In this document: positions 1 to 7,897 of the stretch, piece after piece
Layout of the letters: each line of letters starts with the position of its first letter
How positions within the stretch are numbered: the first letter of the stretch is position 1
Assembly: GCA_902810755.1 (NCBI GenBank)
Contig: CADDYT010000055.1
Location: 1 to 38,286, forward strand
DNA: 38,286 nucleotides
DNA from: Chloroflexota bacterium
GTDB lineage: Bacteria > Chloroflexota > Ktedonobacteria > Ktedonobacterales > Ktedonobacteraceae
Direction of reading: 5' to 3'
Program-made: the position numbers and the translations under genes
Notes under the pieces: model-generated
Told to the model about the DNA's origin: nothing
Databases searched by the model: none
Seen by the model: the letters and a program-made list of their open reading frames with translations, nothing else

Positions 1-17
1 ATATACTGTGCCGGGTA

Positions 18-26
18 TGATATAAT
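18..26 (+). promoter_or_regulatory. Extended -10 promoter upstream of the Mrp-like gene
   Basis: TG-A-TATAAT is a perfect extended -10 element. The -35 region would fall outside or at the very edge of the window. It precedes the Mrp-like gene by about 120 bases. The same TGATATAAT element recurs before the gene at 1756, which supports a house promoter style. Confidence 0.45.
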
Positions 27-147
27 ATCTGAGTAAAGAAGTCGGAATTGATTTCTCGTTCGCAATGAGACATTGCTGGCCCGTTACGGGGCAGATTATG
101 ACAATAGAGACAGGAAATCTTGCTCTCCTGTTGAGAGGATAAGGGAC

Positions 148-1182
148 ATGGCGGAACACATTACTGCCGATATGGTTATTCATGATGTGGTGACCAGGCA
201 CCCGGAGACGGTCAAGGTCTTTCACGGGCATGGTCTCCCCTGCACAGCGTGCGCGGTTGGCTCGCGCGAAAGTATTGCGGGTGGAGCGCGCACGCATCGT
301 TTCTCTGCTGAGAAGACGGATTTGCTACTGAAAGATTTGAACGCGGCCATCAATGGCGAGCCGGTTTCGGTGGCGCCGAAGAAAGCGCCGGTCGGGCGCG
401 GCGTGCCGCTGACGATGGCTGCGGGCGGATCTAATCGCAAAGTCAAGCAAGTGATCGCTATTATGAGCGGCAAAGGCGGCGTCGGCAAATCGCTGGTGAC
501 GGGCCTGCTGGCCGTCTCGCTGCGGCGGCAGGGTTTGCGCGTGGGCATTCTCGACGGCGATATCACCGGCCCCAGCATTGCGCGCATGTTTGGCACAAAG
601 GGCCAGCCGATGAAAGCAGCCAACGGAGGCATCACCCCGCTGAGCAGCCGGGGCGGCATCAAGGTCATGTCGATGAATATGTTCCTGGAACAGGAAAGCG
701 ACCCCGTGATCTGGCGCGGCCCCATGATCTCCAGCGCGATCAAGCAATTCTATAGCGATGTCGACTGGGGCGAGCTGGACTACCTGCTGGTCGACCTGCC
801 CCCCGGCACCTCGGACGCGCCGATGACCGTCTTGCAGTCGTTGCCCGTCGACGGGGTGGTCATCGTCTCCTCACCACAGATGCTGGCAACGATGGTGGTG
901 AAGAAGTGCATCAACATGGTGCGCCAGCTCAAAGGCATCATCGTTGGCGTGGTCGAGAACATGGCCTACTTCGAGACGCCCGACGGCGAACGTTACGAAA
1001 TCTTCGGTCCCAGCAACGGCCCCGAACTGGTCGATATGACCGGCGCCCCCCTGCTGGCACAACTACCCATCGACCCCGTCCTGACCTCGCTCTGCGATGC
1101 CGGTCGTGTCGAAGAGTACCATTCTGAAGCCTACGACCTGCTGGCCCAGCACTTTGTCAAAACCCTCAAGATCAAACGCTAA
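148..1182 (+). CDS. mrp: Mrp/NBP35-family P-loop ATPase with N-terminal DUF1858 domain
   Basis: This is probably an iron-sulfur cluster carrier ATPase of the Mrp/ApbC/NBP35 family, a cytosolic protein that hands Fe-S clusters to apo-enzymes. ATG 148 is preferred over the upstream ATG at 73 because GAGAGGA lies just upstream and the DUF1858 domain starts at once; this gives 344 residues. Residues 4-60 match DUF1858, with the cysteine pair C32-T-A-C35. The deviant Walker A motif GKGGVGKS (residues 108-115) is typical of the MinD/Mrp group. The usual Mrp C-terminal CxxC after the ENMxYF motif is missing: the segment reads ENMAYFETPDGERYEIFG. The DUF1858 cysteines are therefore the only obvious cluster ligands. 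The stop codon lies inside the left arm of the long hairpin that follows. Family assignment is firm; the exact cargo is unknown. Confidence 0.93.
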   Translation: MAEHITADMVIHDVVTRHPETVKVFHGHGLPCTACAVGSRESIAGGARTHRFSAEKTDLLLKDLNAAINGEPVSVAPKKAPVGRGVPLTMAAGGSNRKVKQVIAIMSGKGGVGKSLVTGLLAVSLRRQGLRVGILDGDITGPSIARMFGTKGQPMKAANGGITPLSSRGGIKVMSMNMFLEQESDPVIWRGPMISSAIKQFYSDVDWGELDYLLVDLPPGTSDAPMTVLQSLPVDGVVIVSSPQMLATMVVKKCINMVRQLKGIIVGVVENMAYFETPDGERYEIFGPSNGPELVDMTGAPLLAQLPIDPVLTSLCDAGRVEEYHSEAYDLLAQHFVKTLKIKR

Positions 1183-1262
1183 CAGGGAAGAAATACAAGG
1201 CTGCCCGCTATCAGCCATGGACGCCGATAGCGGGCAGCCTTGTATTTCTTCCCTGTTAGCGT
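1176..1262. terminator. 37-bp perfect inverted repeat between convergent genes
   Basis: The arms 1176-1212 and 1226-1262 are perfectly complementary over 37 bp, with a 13-base loop. The left arm includes the stop codon of the Mrp-like gene, and the right arm ends 7 bases before the stop codon of the convergent gene. A bidirectional terminator or mRNA 3'-end stabiliser is the simplest role. There is no clear T tract, and the stem is far longer than usual for an intrinsic terminator. Confidence 0.7.
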
Positions 1263-1269
1263 AGCACAA

Positions 1270-1509
1270 TCAACGCCCGACAGCTTTGATGCGTTCGGGG
1301 CGTCTGATGAAATAGTAGAGCAGCGCGCCAATGAAGGGAGCCAGCAGAATGACCAGCAGCCAGGCGATGCGGTCATTGCCCTCGGCGGGTTCTTTCGTCA
1401 GACAATCGACCAGTACCCAGATCCAGAAGATGGCCGCCAGAATCATGATGCCGTTCATGCCTCGCATCAGGAGGGCAAAGAGCCAGGGAAACGGGTTGAA
1501 AAATGACAT
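1270..1509 (-). CDS. Small PLDc_N-domain membrane protein
   Basis: A 79-residue protein with two hydrophobic segments (about residues 6-38 and 50-68). The pattern resembles the phospholipase-D-nuclease N-terminal (PLDc_N) family: WVLVDCLT, then an IAW-(V/I)LxxLxxPxxGALLYY helix and a basic tail RRPERIK. Such proteins are two-helix membrane proteins of unknown role that lack the catalytic domain. ATG 1509 is chosen because AGAGGAGA sits directly upstream; a longer reading to 1644 has no ribosome site and a non-conserved leader. It converges on the Mrp-like gene across the long hairpin. Confidence 0.75.
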   Translation of the reverse strand: MSFFNPFPWLFALLMRGMNGIMILAAIFWIWVLVDCLTKEPAEGNDRIAWLLVILLAPFIGALLYYFIRRPERIKAVGR

Positions 1510-1655
1510 AGATTTCTCCTCTGCACGTTTTTCTGTTGACAGCACAAACCAATTTCCTGCATTACCAATCCACAGAGATTCAGGCATCCTCTGTTTGTAC
1601 GTCTGACATCCCGCACAGGTTGTAGGCTCTCTCATACCCCACAAGTCCTACCCGG

Positions 1656-1684
1656 TTGCTCACTGTGATACAGAATGATATAAT
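1656..1684 (+). promoter_or_regulatory. Promoter for the transglutaminase-like gene
   Basis: A -35-like TTGCTC (1656-1661), a 17-base spacer and TATAAT (1679-1684), with a TG one base before the -10 (extended -10). The start codon follows at 1756, leaving a 5' leader of about 65 bases. Confidence 0.6.
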
Positions 1685-1755
1685 TGCCAGGACGTTATGA
1701 CCCCTGCTGGAAAGCCAGAGTGCCAGATGACAACAGTATAAGAGAACGAGACAAA

Positions 1756-2847
1756 ATGGGCAAGAAACTCATAATGCTGCTCCTCACACTATCGATACTA
1801 GCCGTGCTTTCGGCTGGCTATGTTGTGGGTGGAGTGAATGCCTACTCAAAATATCAGGTCGCGAAGCAGGCAACAACTGAACACTGTGGTGGCCAGGCGC
1901 CGGTCTACATCTGCGTACAGGCCCCTGCCGCCATCTTCAGCGCCTTCTATCCCGCGTATGTCTCGATGCAGAACAGCCTGTTCACGGTGAAATATAGCAG
2001 CAGCACGCCCCTGGCGCTCATTGTGAGTGTCAGCATCGTCAATTTTACGCAGGTCTCCACGCAGACGGTCAACGCGACGGCCACCATGCAATCCCTTCAG
2101 GTCATTCCGCCCCTGCTCAAGGATGGGACGCTGCGGCAGTGGACGCACGATACCACCACCTCATTGCAGGTGCGCGTCACCGATATGCATGGCCGCCTCT
2201 ACTATCTCAGCGACAGCCATATCTTGCTCTACTCGCGCTGGCTCATGCAGTGGACGCGCGCCAACCGCCTGCTGATCGCCGCCTGGGTCACACCCGACGA
2301 CCCGGCAGTGAGAGCAATGGTGAAAAAAGCCATTCCACACCTGAGCGCGGAACCGCAGACGCCGCCCGCAGCCATGATCGGATACATCGGAGCTTCACGC
2401 CAGCAGGTCATTGACCAGGTGGATGCCCTCTACGATACGCTGCGCCTCGACTACCACATCCACTACGTGCAGGCCAACGTTCCCTATAGCGGCCCCGACG
2501 ATACAACCACTGCGACTGAGCAGATCAAGCTGCCCTTTGAGGTCTTGCAGCAGCAAAGCGGGATGTGCATTGAACTGACCTTGCTGCTGGCTTCGGCGGC
2601 GGAAAGCATCGGCCTGCACACCGAAATCGTCATCACCCCTGGCCACGCCTTCCTCGGCGTGGCAGTTACACCCGACAGCAAGCATTTTGAATACTGGGAT
2701 GCGGTCGAGGTCAACAACGCCGTCGCCGCCGATTCAGATAATATCGCCGCCGACAATTTCTATACCCGGAACATGCAAAAACACACAGTTCTCGATACCA
2801 TTCTGGTAAGCGACGCCCGCGCCGACAATATCGAAGCGATGATATGA
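1756..2847 (+). CDS. Membrane-anchored transglutaminase-like (papain-fold) protein
   Basis: A 363-residue protein with an N-terminal hydrophobic segment (about residues 4-27), so it is secreted or anchored with its bulk outside. The C-terminal third has a transglutaminase-like papain fold: Cys271 in SGMCIELTLLLAS, His297 in TPGHAFLGV and Asp315 in EYWDAVE line up as a Cys-His-Asp triad. The central part is beta-rich with no recognised domain. ATG 1756 is chosen because it directly precedes the KKLIMLLL signal-anchor; the longer in-frame start at 1684 overlaps the promoter. Family members act as cross-linking enzymes or, more often in bacteria, as peptidases; substrate unknown. It is followed after 22 bases by the FHA gene and is probably co-transcribed with it. 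Confidence 0.72.
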   Translation: MGKKLIMLLLTLSILAVLSAGYVVGGVNAYSKYQVAKQATTEHCGGQAPVYICVQAPAAIFSAFYPAYVSMQNSLFTVKYSSSTPLALIVSVSIVNFTQVSTQTVNATATMQSLQVIPPLLKDGTLRQWTHDTTTSLQVRVTDMHGRLYYLSDSHILLYSRWLMQWTRANRLLIAAWVTPDDPAVRAMVKKAIPHLSAEPQTPPAAMIGYIGASRQQVIDQVDALYDTLRLDYHIHYVQANVPYSGPDDTTTATEQIKLPFEVLQQQSGMCIELTLLLASAAESIGLHTEIVITPGHAFLGVAVTPDSKHFEYWDAVEVNNAVAADSDNIAADNFYTRNMQKHTVLDTILVSDARADNIEAMI

Positions 2848-2869
2848 CACGGGAAAGGAGGCAGGGACT

Positions 2870-4330
2870 ACGAACAGTATAGATTTTCCAACCTGGTTCG
2901 GCTTCGGTTGCTATGGCGGCCTTGTCTCCTGCATGCTCGCCGTCGCCGCCAACGCGCTCTACGCCTCCCTGCGGCGGCGCGGCACCACGCAGCAGTTAAC
3001 GGCAGCGATTGTCACCTGCTCCATCTCCGCACTGCTGCTGTTACCGGCCATTGTCTGGTATAACGTGCGCTTCGGCGCCGCTCAACAGGCGCTGGCTACA
3101 GCTGAAGTGGAAGTCGCGCTGGTGTACGTCGTCCTCTGGGGCTGGTTCCTGCCGCTTGCCGTCACTACCGCGTACTATCTCTTCACGCCGCCGCGCACAG
3201 GGATTACCGCCGTCCATATCCCGCTCCAGCAGCGCACGACGCGCGCCGACCCGTCAGCCGAAACGCTTTCTCCCCCGCGCCGCCAGCCCGGCGTGCCGGT
3301 TCCCTATGTCTTTGATCAGGAGACTCCCTGGGGCTGGCTGGAATATCGCAACGGGCGTTTCCAGGGCCAGCGCCTCGCCCTCACCCGCGCCATCATCAGC
3401 ATCGGGCGCGATGAGGAGAACGATATCTGGCTCGATGACGATATGGCTTCGCGCCACCATGCCGAACTGGCCTATGCCAGCAACCTGGTCTATATCACCG
3501 ACTGTGACAGCCTCAACGGTGTGCTACTCAACGGGCGGCGTATCGTGAATGTCGCGCTGGTGCGGCAAGGGGATATACTTGAAATCGGCTCGCATCGCCT
3601 GCTTTTTGAGCTGGCACAGGACATCGGCACACGCTCCGCAGGCGAACAGGATGACCCGCTGGCCCGCCACGCCTGGAAGCCTTTTGTTCCCAATCGCATC
3701 TCTCAGAACGGCCTGACTCCCTCCTCTGTTCCGGCCCCGACACAGCCGCTGGAGCCAGGAAAGACGCCGGAACCCGGGGAACCCGCAGCCGCAGGCGCGG
3801 AGCCAGCAAACCAGCCCGGTGGTCTGCCCGCGCAGGAGATGGACTCCATGCTCTCACAGGAATGGCAGGACACTGCGGAACTGGAACGCGCCACGCCGCT
3901 GCCCCGCTCTCCACAGATCGAAGCCGCATTTATCATTCGCGACGGGGAGATGGCAGGCAAAACCTTCCTGCTCGACCGGCCCATCATCACCATCGGACGC
4001 GGCAGCGAAAGCGATATCGTGATTAACGATGTCTCCATCTCGCGCCGTCATGTCCAGATTTTGCGGCAGGGAACCGGCGATTTCGTACAGGATCTCGGCA
4101 GTCGCAACGGCACCACCCTCAACGGCGAGCCGCTCTACTACCCGCGCCCGCTCCATCCCGGCGATATCGTCTGCCTGGGCAACATCCGCCTGGAATACAT
4201 GCCCGTGCAGGCCGCGCAGACCGCCCCTGTCCCGCTTATCCTGAACACGCCGCCGACCATCCGCCCCATTAGCGGGCCGATGCCCCTGCGCCTGCCCAGC
4301 AAGCCGAGAAATCAGGAGCAGAAAGAGTAA
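2870..4330 (+). CDS. Membrane protein with two FHA domains
   Basis: Two cytosolic forkhead-associated domains (phosphothreonine-binding) are visible. FHA1 has IGRDEENDIWL, SRHHAEL and LNGVLLNGR. FHA2 has IGRGSESDIVI, SRRHVQI and SRNGTTLNGEPL. They are separated by a proline-rich linker. Ahead of them are three likely membrane helices. The first ATG is at 2933, but it cuts the first helix in half. A strong AAAGGAGG (2854-2861) sits 8 bases before an in-frame ACG at 2870, from which the helix is complete (486 residues), so ACG is my preferred start. An ATG-to-ACG change or sequence error is the alternative. The protein probably reads Ser/Thr kinase signals; no kinase is in the window. It lies 22 bases after the transglutaminase-like gene and 5 bases before the glucosidase. 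Confidence 0.85.
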   Translation, partial: TNSIDFPTWFGFGCYGGLVSCMLAVAANALYASLRRRGTTQQLTAAIVTCSISALLLLPAIVWYNVRFGAAQQALATAEVEVALVYVVLWGWFLPLAVTTAYYLFTPPRTGITAVHIPLQQRTTRADPSAETLSPPRRQPGVPVPYVFDQETPWGWLEYRNGRFQGQRLALTRAIISIGRDEENDIWLDDDMASRHHAELAYASNLVYITDCDSLNGVLLNGRRIVNVALVRQGDILEIGSHRLLFELAQDIGTRSAGEQDDPLARHAWKPFVPNRISQNGLTPSSVPAPTQPLEPGKTPEPGEPAAAGAEPANQPGGLPAQEMDSMLSQEWQDTAELERATPLPRSPQIEAAFIIRDGEMAGKTFLLDRPIITIGRGSESDIVINDVSISRRHVQILRQGTGDFVQDLGSRNGTTLNGEPLYYPRPLHPGDIVCLGNIRLEYMPVQAAQTAPVPLILNTPPTIRPISGPMPLRLPSKPRNQEQKE

Positions 4331-4335
4331 AAACA

Positions 4336-5982
4336 ATGGTACAGCATCAAACGGGCCTGTGGTGGCAAAGAGGCGTGATCTACCAGATTTATCCGCGCAG
4401 CTTCCAGGATAGCAATGGCGACGGCATTGGCGATCTGGCAGGCATCATCGCCAGGCTGGATTATCTGGCGTGGCTGGGCATTGACGCCATCTGGCTCTCC
4501 CCCATCTACCCCTCGCCAATGGTCGATTTCGGCTATGATGTGAGCAACTACACGGATATCGACCCCATCTTTGGCGATCTCGCGACCTTCGATCGGCTGG
4601 TCGAAGAGACGCACAGACGCGGCATGAAGATCATCATGGACTATATTCCCAACCATAGTTCAGACCAGCACCCCTGGTTTCTTGCGTCTCGCTCCTCACG
4701 CGACAACCCGAAACGCGACTGGTATGTCTGGGCCGACGCGAAGCCCGATGGCTCGCCGCCCAACAACTGGCTGGCAAGCTGGGGCGGCTCAAGCTGGCAA
4801 TGGGACGAGGCCACGCGGCAGTATTACCTGCATTCCTATCACGTCAAAATGCCCGATCTCAACTGGCGCAACCCCGCCGTCAAAGCTGCCATGTTCGACG
4901 TGGCCCGCTTCTGGCTCGACCGGGGCGTCGACGGCCTGCGCGTCGATTCGGCCCAGCACATCATGAAGCACCCGCAGATGATCGATAATCCTCCCAATCC
5001 GAATCCGCAGGCGCTGGCAAACGTCTACAAAGTGCATGGAGACTACGACAGCCAGCTCCACATCAACGATAAAGGCCATCCCGATATTCACGGCGTCTAC
5101 CGCGAAATGCGCCAGTTGCTCGATAGTTATGGTAGCAGTTCTCCACGCATGATGATCGGGGAAGTGCATATCTTCGACTGGCCAGAGTGGGCGAGCTACT
5201 ACGGGGAGAATCTCGATGAGATGCATATGCCGCTCAACGCCGGGCTGCTCGTCATCCCCTGGCAGGCGCGCAACGTGCAGCAGGTCATCGACGCTGTCGA
5301 AGGCGCGCTCCCGCCCGGCGCGTGGCCTGATTACGTGCTGGGCAACCACGACGAACACCGCCTCGTCTCTCGCATCGGGGAGCAGCAGGCCCGCACCGCC
5401 ATGATGCTACTCCTGACCCTGCGCGGCTCGCCAACTCTCTACTACGGAGACGAGATCGGCATGCATGATATCCCCGTTCCGCCGGAACTGGTTAAAGACC
5501 CCTGGGAGATCGGCGTCCCCGGCCTCGGCCTCGGACGCGACCCCGAACGCTCCCCTATGCAGTGGGACGCCAGCCCCAACGCCGGGTTCTGCCCGCCCGA
5601 TGTCACACCCTGGCTCCCCGTCGCCGCCGACTACCGGCAGATCAACGTCGCCGTTGAGCGCAGCGACCCGCACTCCCTGCTCTCACTGACGCACGCCCTG
5701 CTGCACCTGCGCCGCGCCACGCCCGCCCTCTCCCTCGGCAGCTATCAACCCGTCGCAGGCGCACCCGACGACTGCTTCCTCTATCTGCGCCAGCACGGCC
5801 CCCACCGCTACCTCATCGCCCTCAACTTCTCCGCCGACGAACAGCGCATCTCCCTCCCCACCCCCGGCAGCGGCCACCTTCTGCTCTCCACCCTCCTTGA
5901 CCGCCAGGAAGCCGTAAATCTGAGCAATTTTCGCCTGCGCGGGTACGAGGGTGGTATTATTGAGTTAGAAAATAACGCCTGA
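4336..5982 (+). CDS. GH13 alpha-glucosidase / oligo-1,6-glucosidase family
   Basis: A cytosolic 548-residue alpha-amylase-superfamily enzyme. The N-terminus WWQRGVIYQIYPRSFQDSNG, the GIGDLAGI segment and the DYIPNHSS region are typical of alpha-glucosidases and oligo-1,6-glucosidases. The catalytic residues can be placed: nucleophile Asp204 (GLRVDSA), acid/base Glu276 (MIGEVH) and Asp339 (GNHDEHR). The length matches the family (about 530-560). It hydrolyses terminal alpha-linked glucose from oligosaccharides or transfers it. Exact specificity (maltose, isomaltose, sucrose or trehalose) cannot be read from motifs alone. The start lies 5 bases after the FHA stop, so translation is probably coupled. 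The C-terminal part is the usual beta-sandwich domain. Confidence 0.92.
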   Translation: MVQHQTGLWWQRGVIYQIYPRSFQDSNGDGIGDLAGIIARLDYLAWLGIDAIWLSPIYPSPMVDFGYDVSNYTDIDPIFGDLATFDRLVEETHRRGMKIIMDYIPNHSSDQHPWFLASRSSRDNPKRDWYVWADAKPDGSPPNNWLASWGGSSWQWDEATRQYYLHSYHVKMPDLNWRNPAVKAAMFDVARFWLDRGVDGLRVDSAQHIMKHPQMIDNPPNPNPQALANVYKVHGDYDSQLHINDKGHPDIHGVYREMRQLLDSYGSSSPRMMIGEVHIFDWPEWASYYGENLDEMHMPLNAGLLVIPWQARNVQQVIDAVEGALPPGAWPDYVLGNHDEHRLVSRIGEQQARTAMMLLLTLRGSPTLYYGDEIGMHDIPVPPELVKDPWEIGVPGLGLGRDPERSPMQWDASPNAGFCPPDVTPWLPVAADYRQINVAVERSDPHSLLSLTHALLHLRRATPALSLGSYQPVAGAPDDCFLYLRQHGPHRYLIALNFSADEQRISLPTPGSGHLLLSTLLDRQEAVNLSNFRLRGYEGGIIELENNA

Positions 5983-6064
5983 ATACTGCGGGCAAAGGGA
6001 AGCCATTCATGTTGACAAAAGATTCCCTTTGAGACAATGGCAATCAAGAAGAGGGGGCCGGTCA

Positions 6065-6898
6065 ATGTTATCACCATCCTATCCCTACATACTCAGCCGC
6101 CTTCAAGCAGGATACCCTCCTTGCTGTGGTGGATCAATAAACCCACCATTTCGATCATTGACTTCACCTTTCTACGTCTATCTATTCCAGCCTTTTATCT
6201 TCATTGAGTTGTATGATTGGGTTATCCTCACAGGCTGGACGGCCATCTGGCTCATGCTGGCAGCCATCGCTTTTTTCTTGCTGCAAACGCCCCGTACAAA
6301 AAAGGCATGGTGGCAATATCTGGCATTGCTGCTGGTGGGCGCGGTCGGCATCTGGGGCCTCGTGGTAGCTTACAACGGCTATCAACGCTGGCTCTACTTG
6401 AACTTACGATTGCCTGCGCATGGCGGTCCGGTAATCTTCATGTTATTGAGCCAGGCAGAACTGGCAACCATCCAGAGCTATCAGTGGCAATTCGCTCCGG
6501 CTGCTAGCGCACTGGTATTCTTGCTCGGATGTGCAACGTGGAAATTGCAGCGAGCCTTTACCAGAAAGCTTGATCTCGCGCCAGGCAAGTATTATGGTCG
6601 TCTCTTGATGAGTATAGTTCTATCTATCATTGGTCTTTGCGGCCTGACCGTTGGCATCTTCCTTAGCAACATATTTTACTCACCCCTGACCTTCACGCTG
6701 CTAGAATACCCTTTTCCGCATAATGTGCCAACCCTCTTCATACTGATCAGCCTCTTCACCGTCTGTCCGGGTGGTCCGCTGATCCTCTTATTACTCAGTC
6801 TCGCCGCTTTCATGGAAAGACGTTCGCTGGTGAAACGCCCGGTTTCCAGAGAGAGACGCTTGCCTGCTATGGAGAAACGGGTATCGCAGAGAACGTGA
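6065..6898 (+). CDS. Hypothetical multi-pass membrane protein
   Basis: I recognise no family. The product (277 residues) has about five to six hydrophobic segments, beginning near residues 34-75 (LTGWTAIWLMLAAIAFFLL), then a loop with aromatic residues and further helices up to VCPGGPLILLLLSLAAFM. The C-terminus is short and basic (ERRSLVKRPVSRERR). ATG 6065 is chosen because GAGGGGG lies about 8 bases upstream; a TTG at 6029 is in frame but lacks a site. It sits 82 bases after the glucosidase and converges on the MBL-fold gene. Codon use is slightly more AT-rich than its neighbours. Confidence 0.65.
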   Translation: MLSPSYPYILSRLQAGYPPCCGGSINPPFRSLTSPFYVYLFQPFIFIELYDWVILTGWTAIWLMLAAIAFFLLQTPRTKKAWWQYLALLLVGAVGIWGLVVAYNGYQRWLYLNLRLPAHGGPVIFMLLSQAELATIQSYQWQFAPAASALVFLLGCATWKLQRAFTRKLDLAPGKYYGRLLMSIVLSIIGLCGLTVGIFLSNIFYSPLTFTLLEYPFPHNVPTLFILISLFTVCPGGPLILLLLSLAAFMERRSLVKRPVSRERRLPAMEKRVSQRT

Positions 6899-6941
6899 AG
6901 AGACAGAGCGTTCTGGCAAAGCCGAGTTTGTCGTATTGCCT

Positions 6942-7691
6942 TTACCACTCTACCTGCATGTTATCCAGTGGGTGCTTTGAGAGGATGGGTCTGCCGTGAC
7001 CGGGGTAGAGGTAGTGGATGGGGAGGGCGCGCAGGGTGCGCAGGGTCTCCTCCAGCTTGCGACGGTCGGTGCCGCCACGCACGAGAGGGCCACCGCCTTC
7101 GATAGTGATGACGGTATCGCCGCAGAGAAGTTCGCGCGTGAAGGGATTGTAGAGGCAGAGGCTTTCGGGCGTGTGACCGGGGCTGGCGATGATGCGCCAG
7201 TTGGGGTGGCCGGGCAGGCCCTCGACATCGTTGAGCCAGATATTCACCATCCTGACCTGGCTGGCGTAGGGTGGCGGCAAAATGTCAAGGTGGTGGAAGG
7301 CGCCGGGCAAAGCCTGCCCGGCGCGGTGCGTAATACCGAGCAAACGCTTTCCCTGCGCTTCCCCCTCCGCCATCTCTCGCGCCACTGCCGAGGCTGCCAC
7401 CGGTGCCTGGCACTCACGGCTCAGGGCCTCGATACCGGCAGTATGATCGGGGTGCAGGTGAGTTAGCACGATCAGATCAACTTCTGCCAGGGAACGATGC
7501 AGGAAACGCTGGATATACTCGATAGTCAGCCGGGCGTTGAGTTCGGAGCCGGGATCAACAATAATCATACAGGCGTCGTTGATAAGATAGGTATTCGCCA
7601 TAGAAAAACGGTCCGTGATGGTGTGAACCTGGCGCGGCTGCGGCGCGAACTGCGCGTTGCCGCTCTGGCTTTGCTCTAACGCAGTATCCAT
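6942..7691 (-). CDS. MBL-fold metallo-hydrolase
   Basis: A 249-residue metallo-beta-lactamase-fold hydrolase. The metal motif T-H78-L-H80-P-D82-H83 is intact, followed by SPGHTPESLCLY (third His), LLCGDTVIT (bridging Asp) and YPGHGRPI (last His), so a dinuclear zinc or iron site is expected. The layout is that of glyoxalase II-like or general MBL hydrolases acting on thioesters or phosphodiesters; substrate not predictable. ATG 7691 is chosen for the GGAGGG five bases upstream; longer readings to 7784 overlap the promoter. It is transcribed alone, diverging from the KAS III-like gene. Confidence 0.88.
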   Translation of the reverse strand: MDTALEQSQSGNAQFAPQPRQVHTITDRFSMANTYLINDACMIIVDPGSELNARLTIEYIQRFLHRSLAEVDLIVLTHLHPDHTAGIEALSRECQAPVAASAVAREMAEGEAQGKRLLGITHRAGQALPGAFHHLDILPPPYASQVRMVNIWLNDVEGLPGHPNWRIIASPGHTPESLCLYNPFTRELLCGDTVITIEGGGPLVRGGTDRRKLEETLRTLRALPIHYLYPGHGRPILSKHPLDNMQVEW

Positions 7692-7749
7692 GCTGACCCT
7701 CCACTGGCTCAATATATAGCCCGTTTTCCCATCCCCTGATATCCCTTTA

Positions 7750-7778
7750 TGCATACCACATCGTACCATCAAGGTCAA
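7750..7778 (-). promoter_or_regulatory. Promoter of the MBL-fold gene
   Basis: On the minus strand, TTGACC (7773-7778), a 17-base spacer, then TATGCA (7750-7755). It lies about 60 bases upstream of the MBL-fold start, which argues against any start codon further out. Confidence 0.55.
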
Positions 7779-7819
7779 GCGCACCCGACGGAGTGGGAGT
7801 AGCAGAGAAAATCACTGCA

Positions 7820-7846
7820 TTGAAATACGTGGGAATGTGATATACT
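7820..7846 (+). promoter_or_regulatory. Promoter of the KAS III-like gene
   Basis: An extended -10, TG-A-TATACT (7838-7846), with a -35-like TTGAAA (7820-7825) at a short 15-base spacing. It lies about 50 bases before the start codon at 7898 and shares the TGATAT form of the promoters at 18 and 1676. Confidence 0.5.
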
Positions 7847-7897
7847 GGTGAGTAATTGTACTCAACTTATCCATTTTCCAGCAACGGAGGTTCTTTC

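Noticed and set aside
325..747. Open frames antisense to the Mrp-like gene
   Set aside because: They are shadows of a well-conserved gene and have no ribosome site or recognisable motif.
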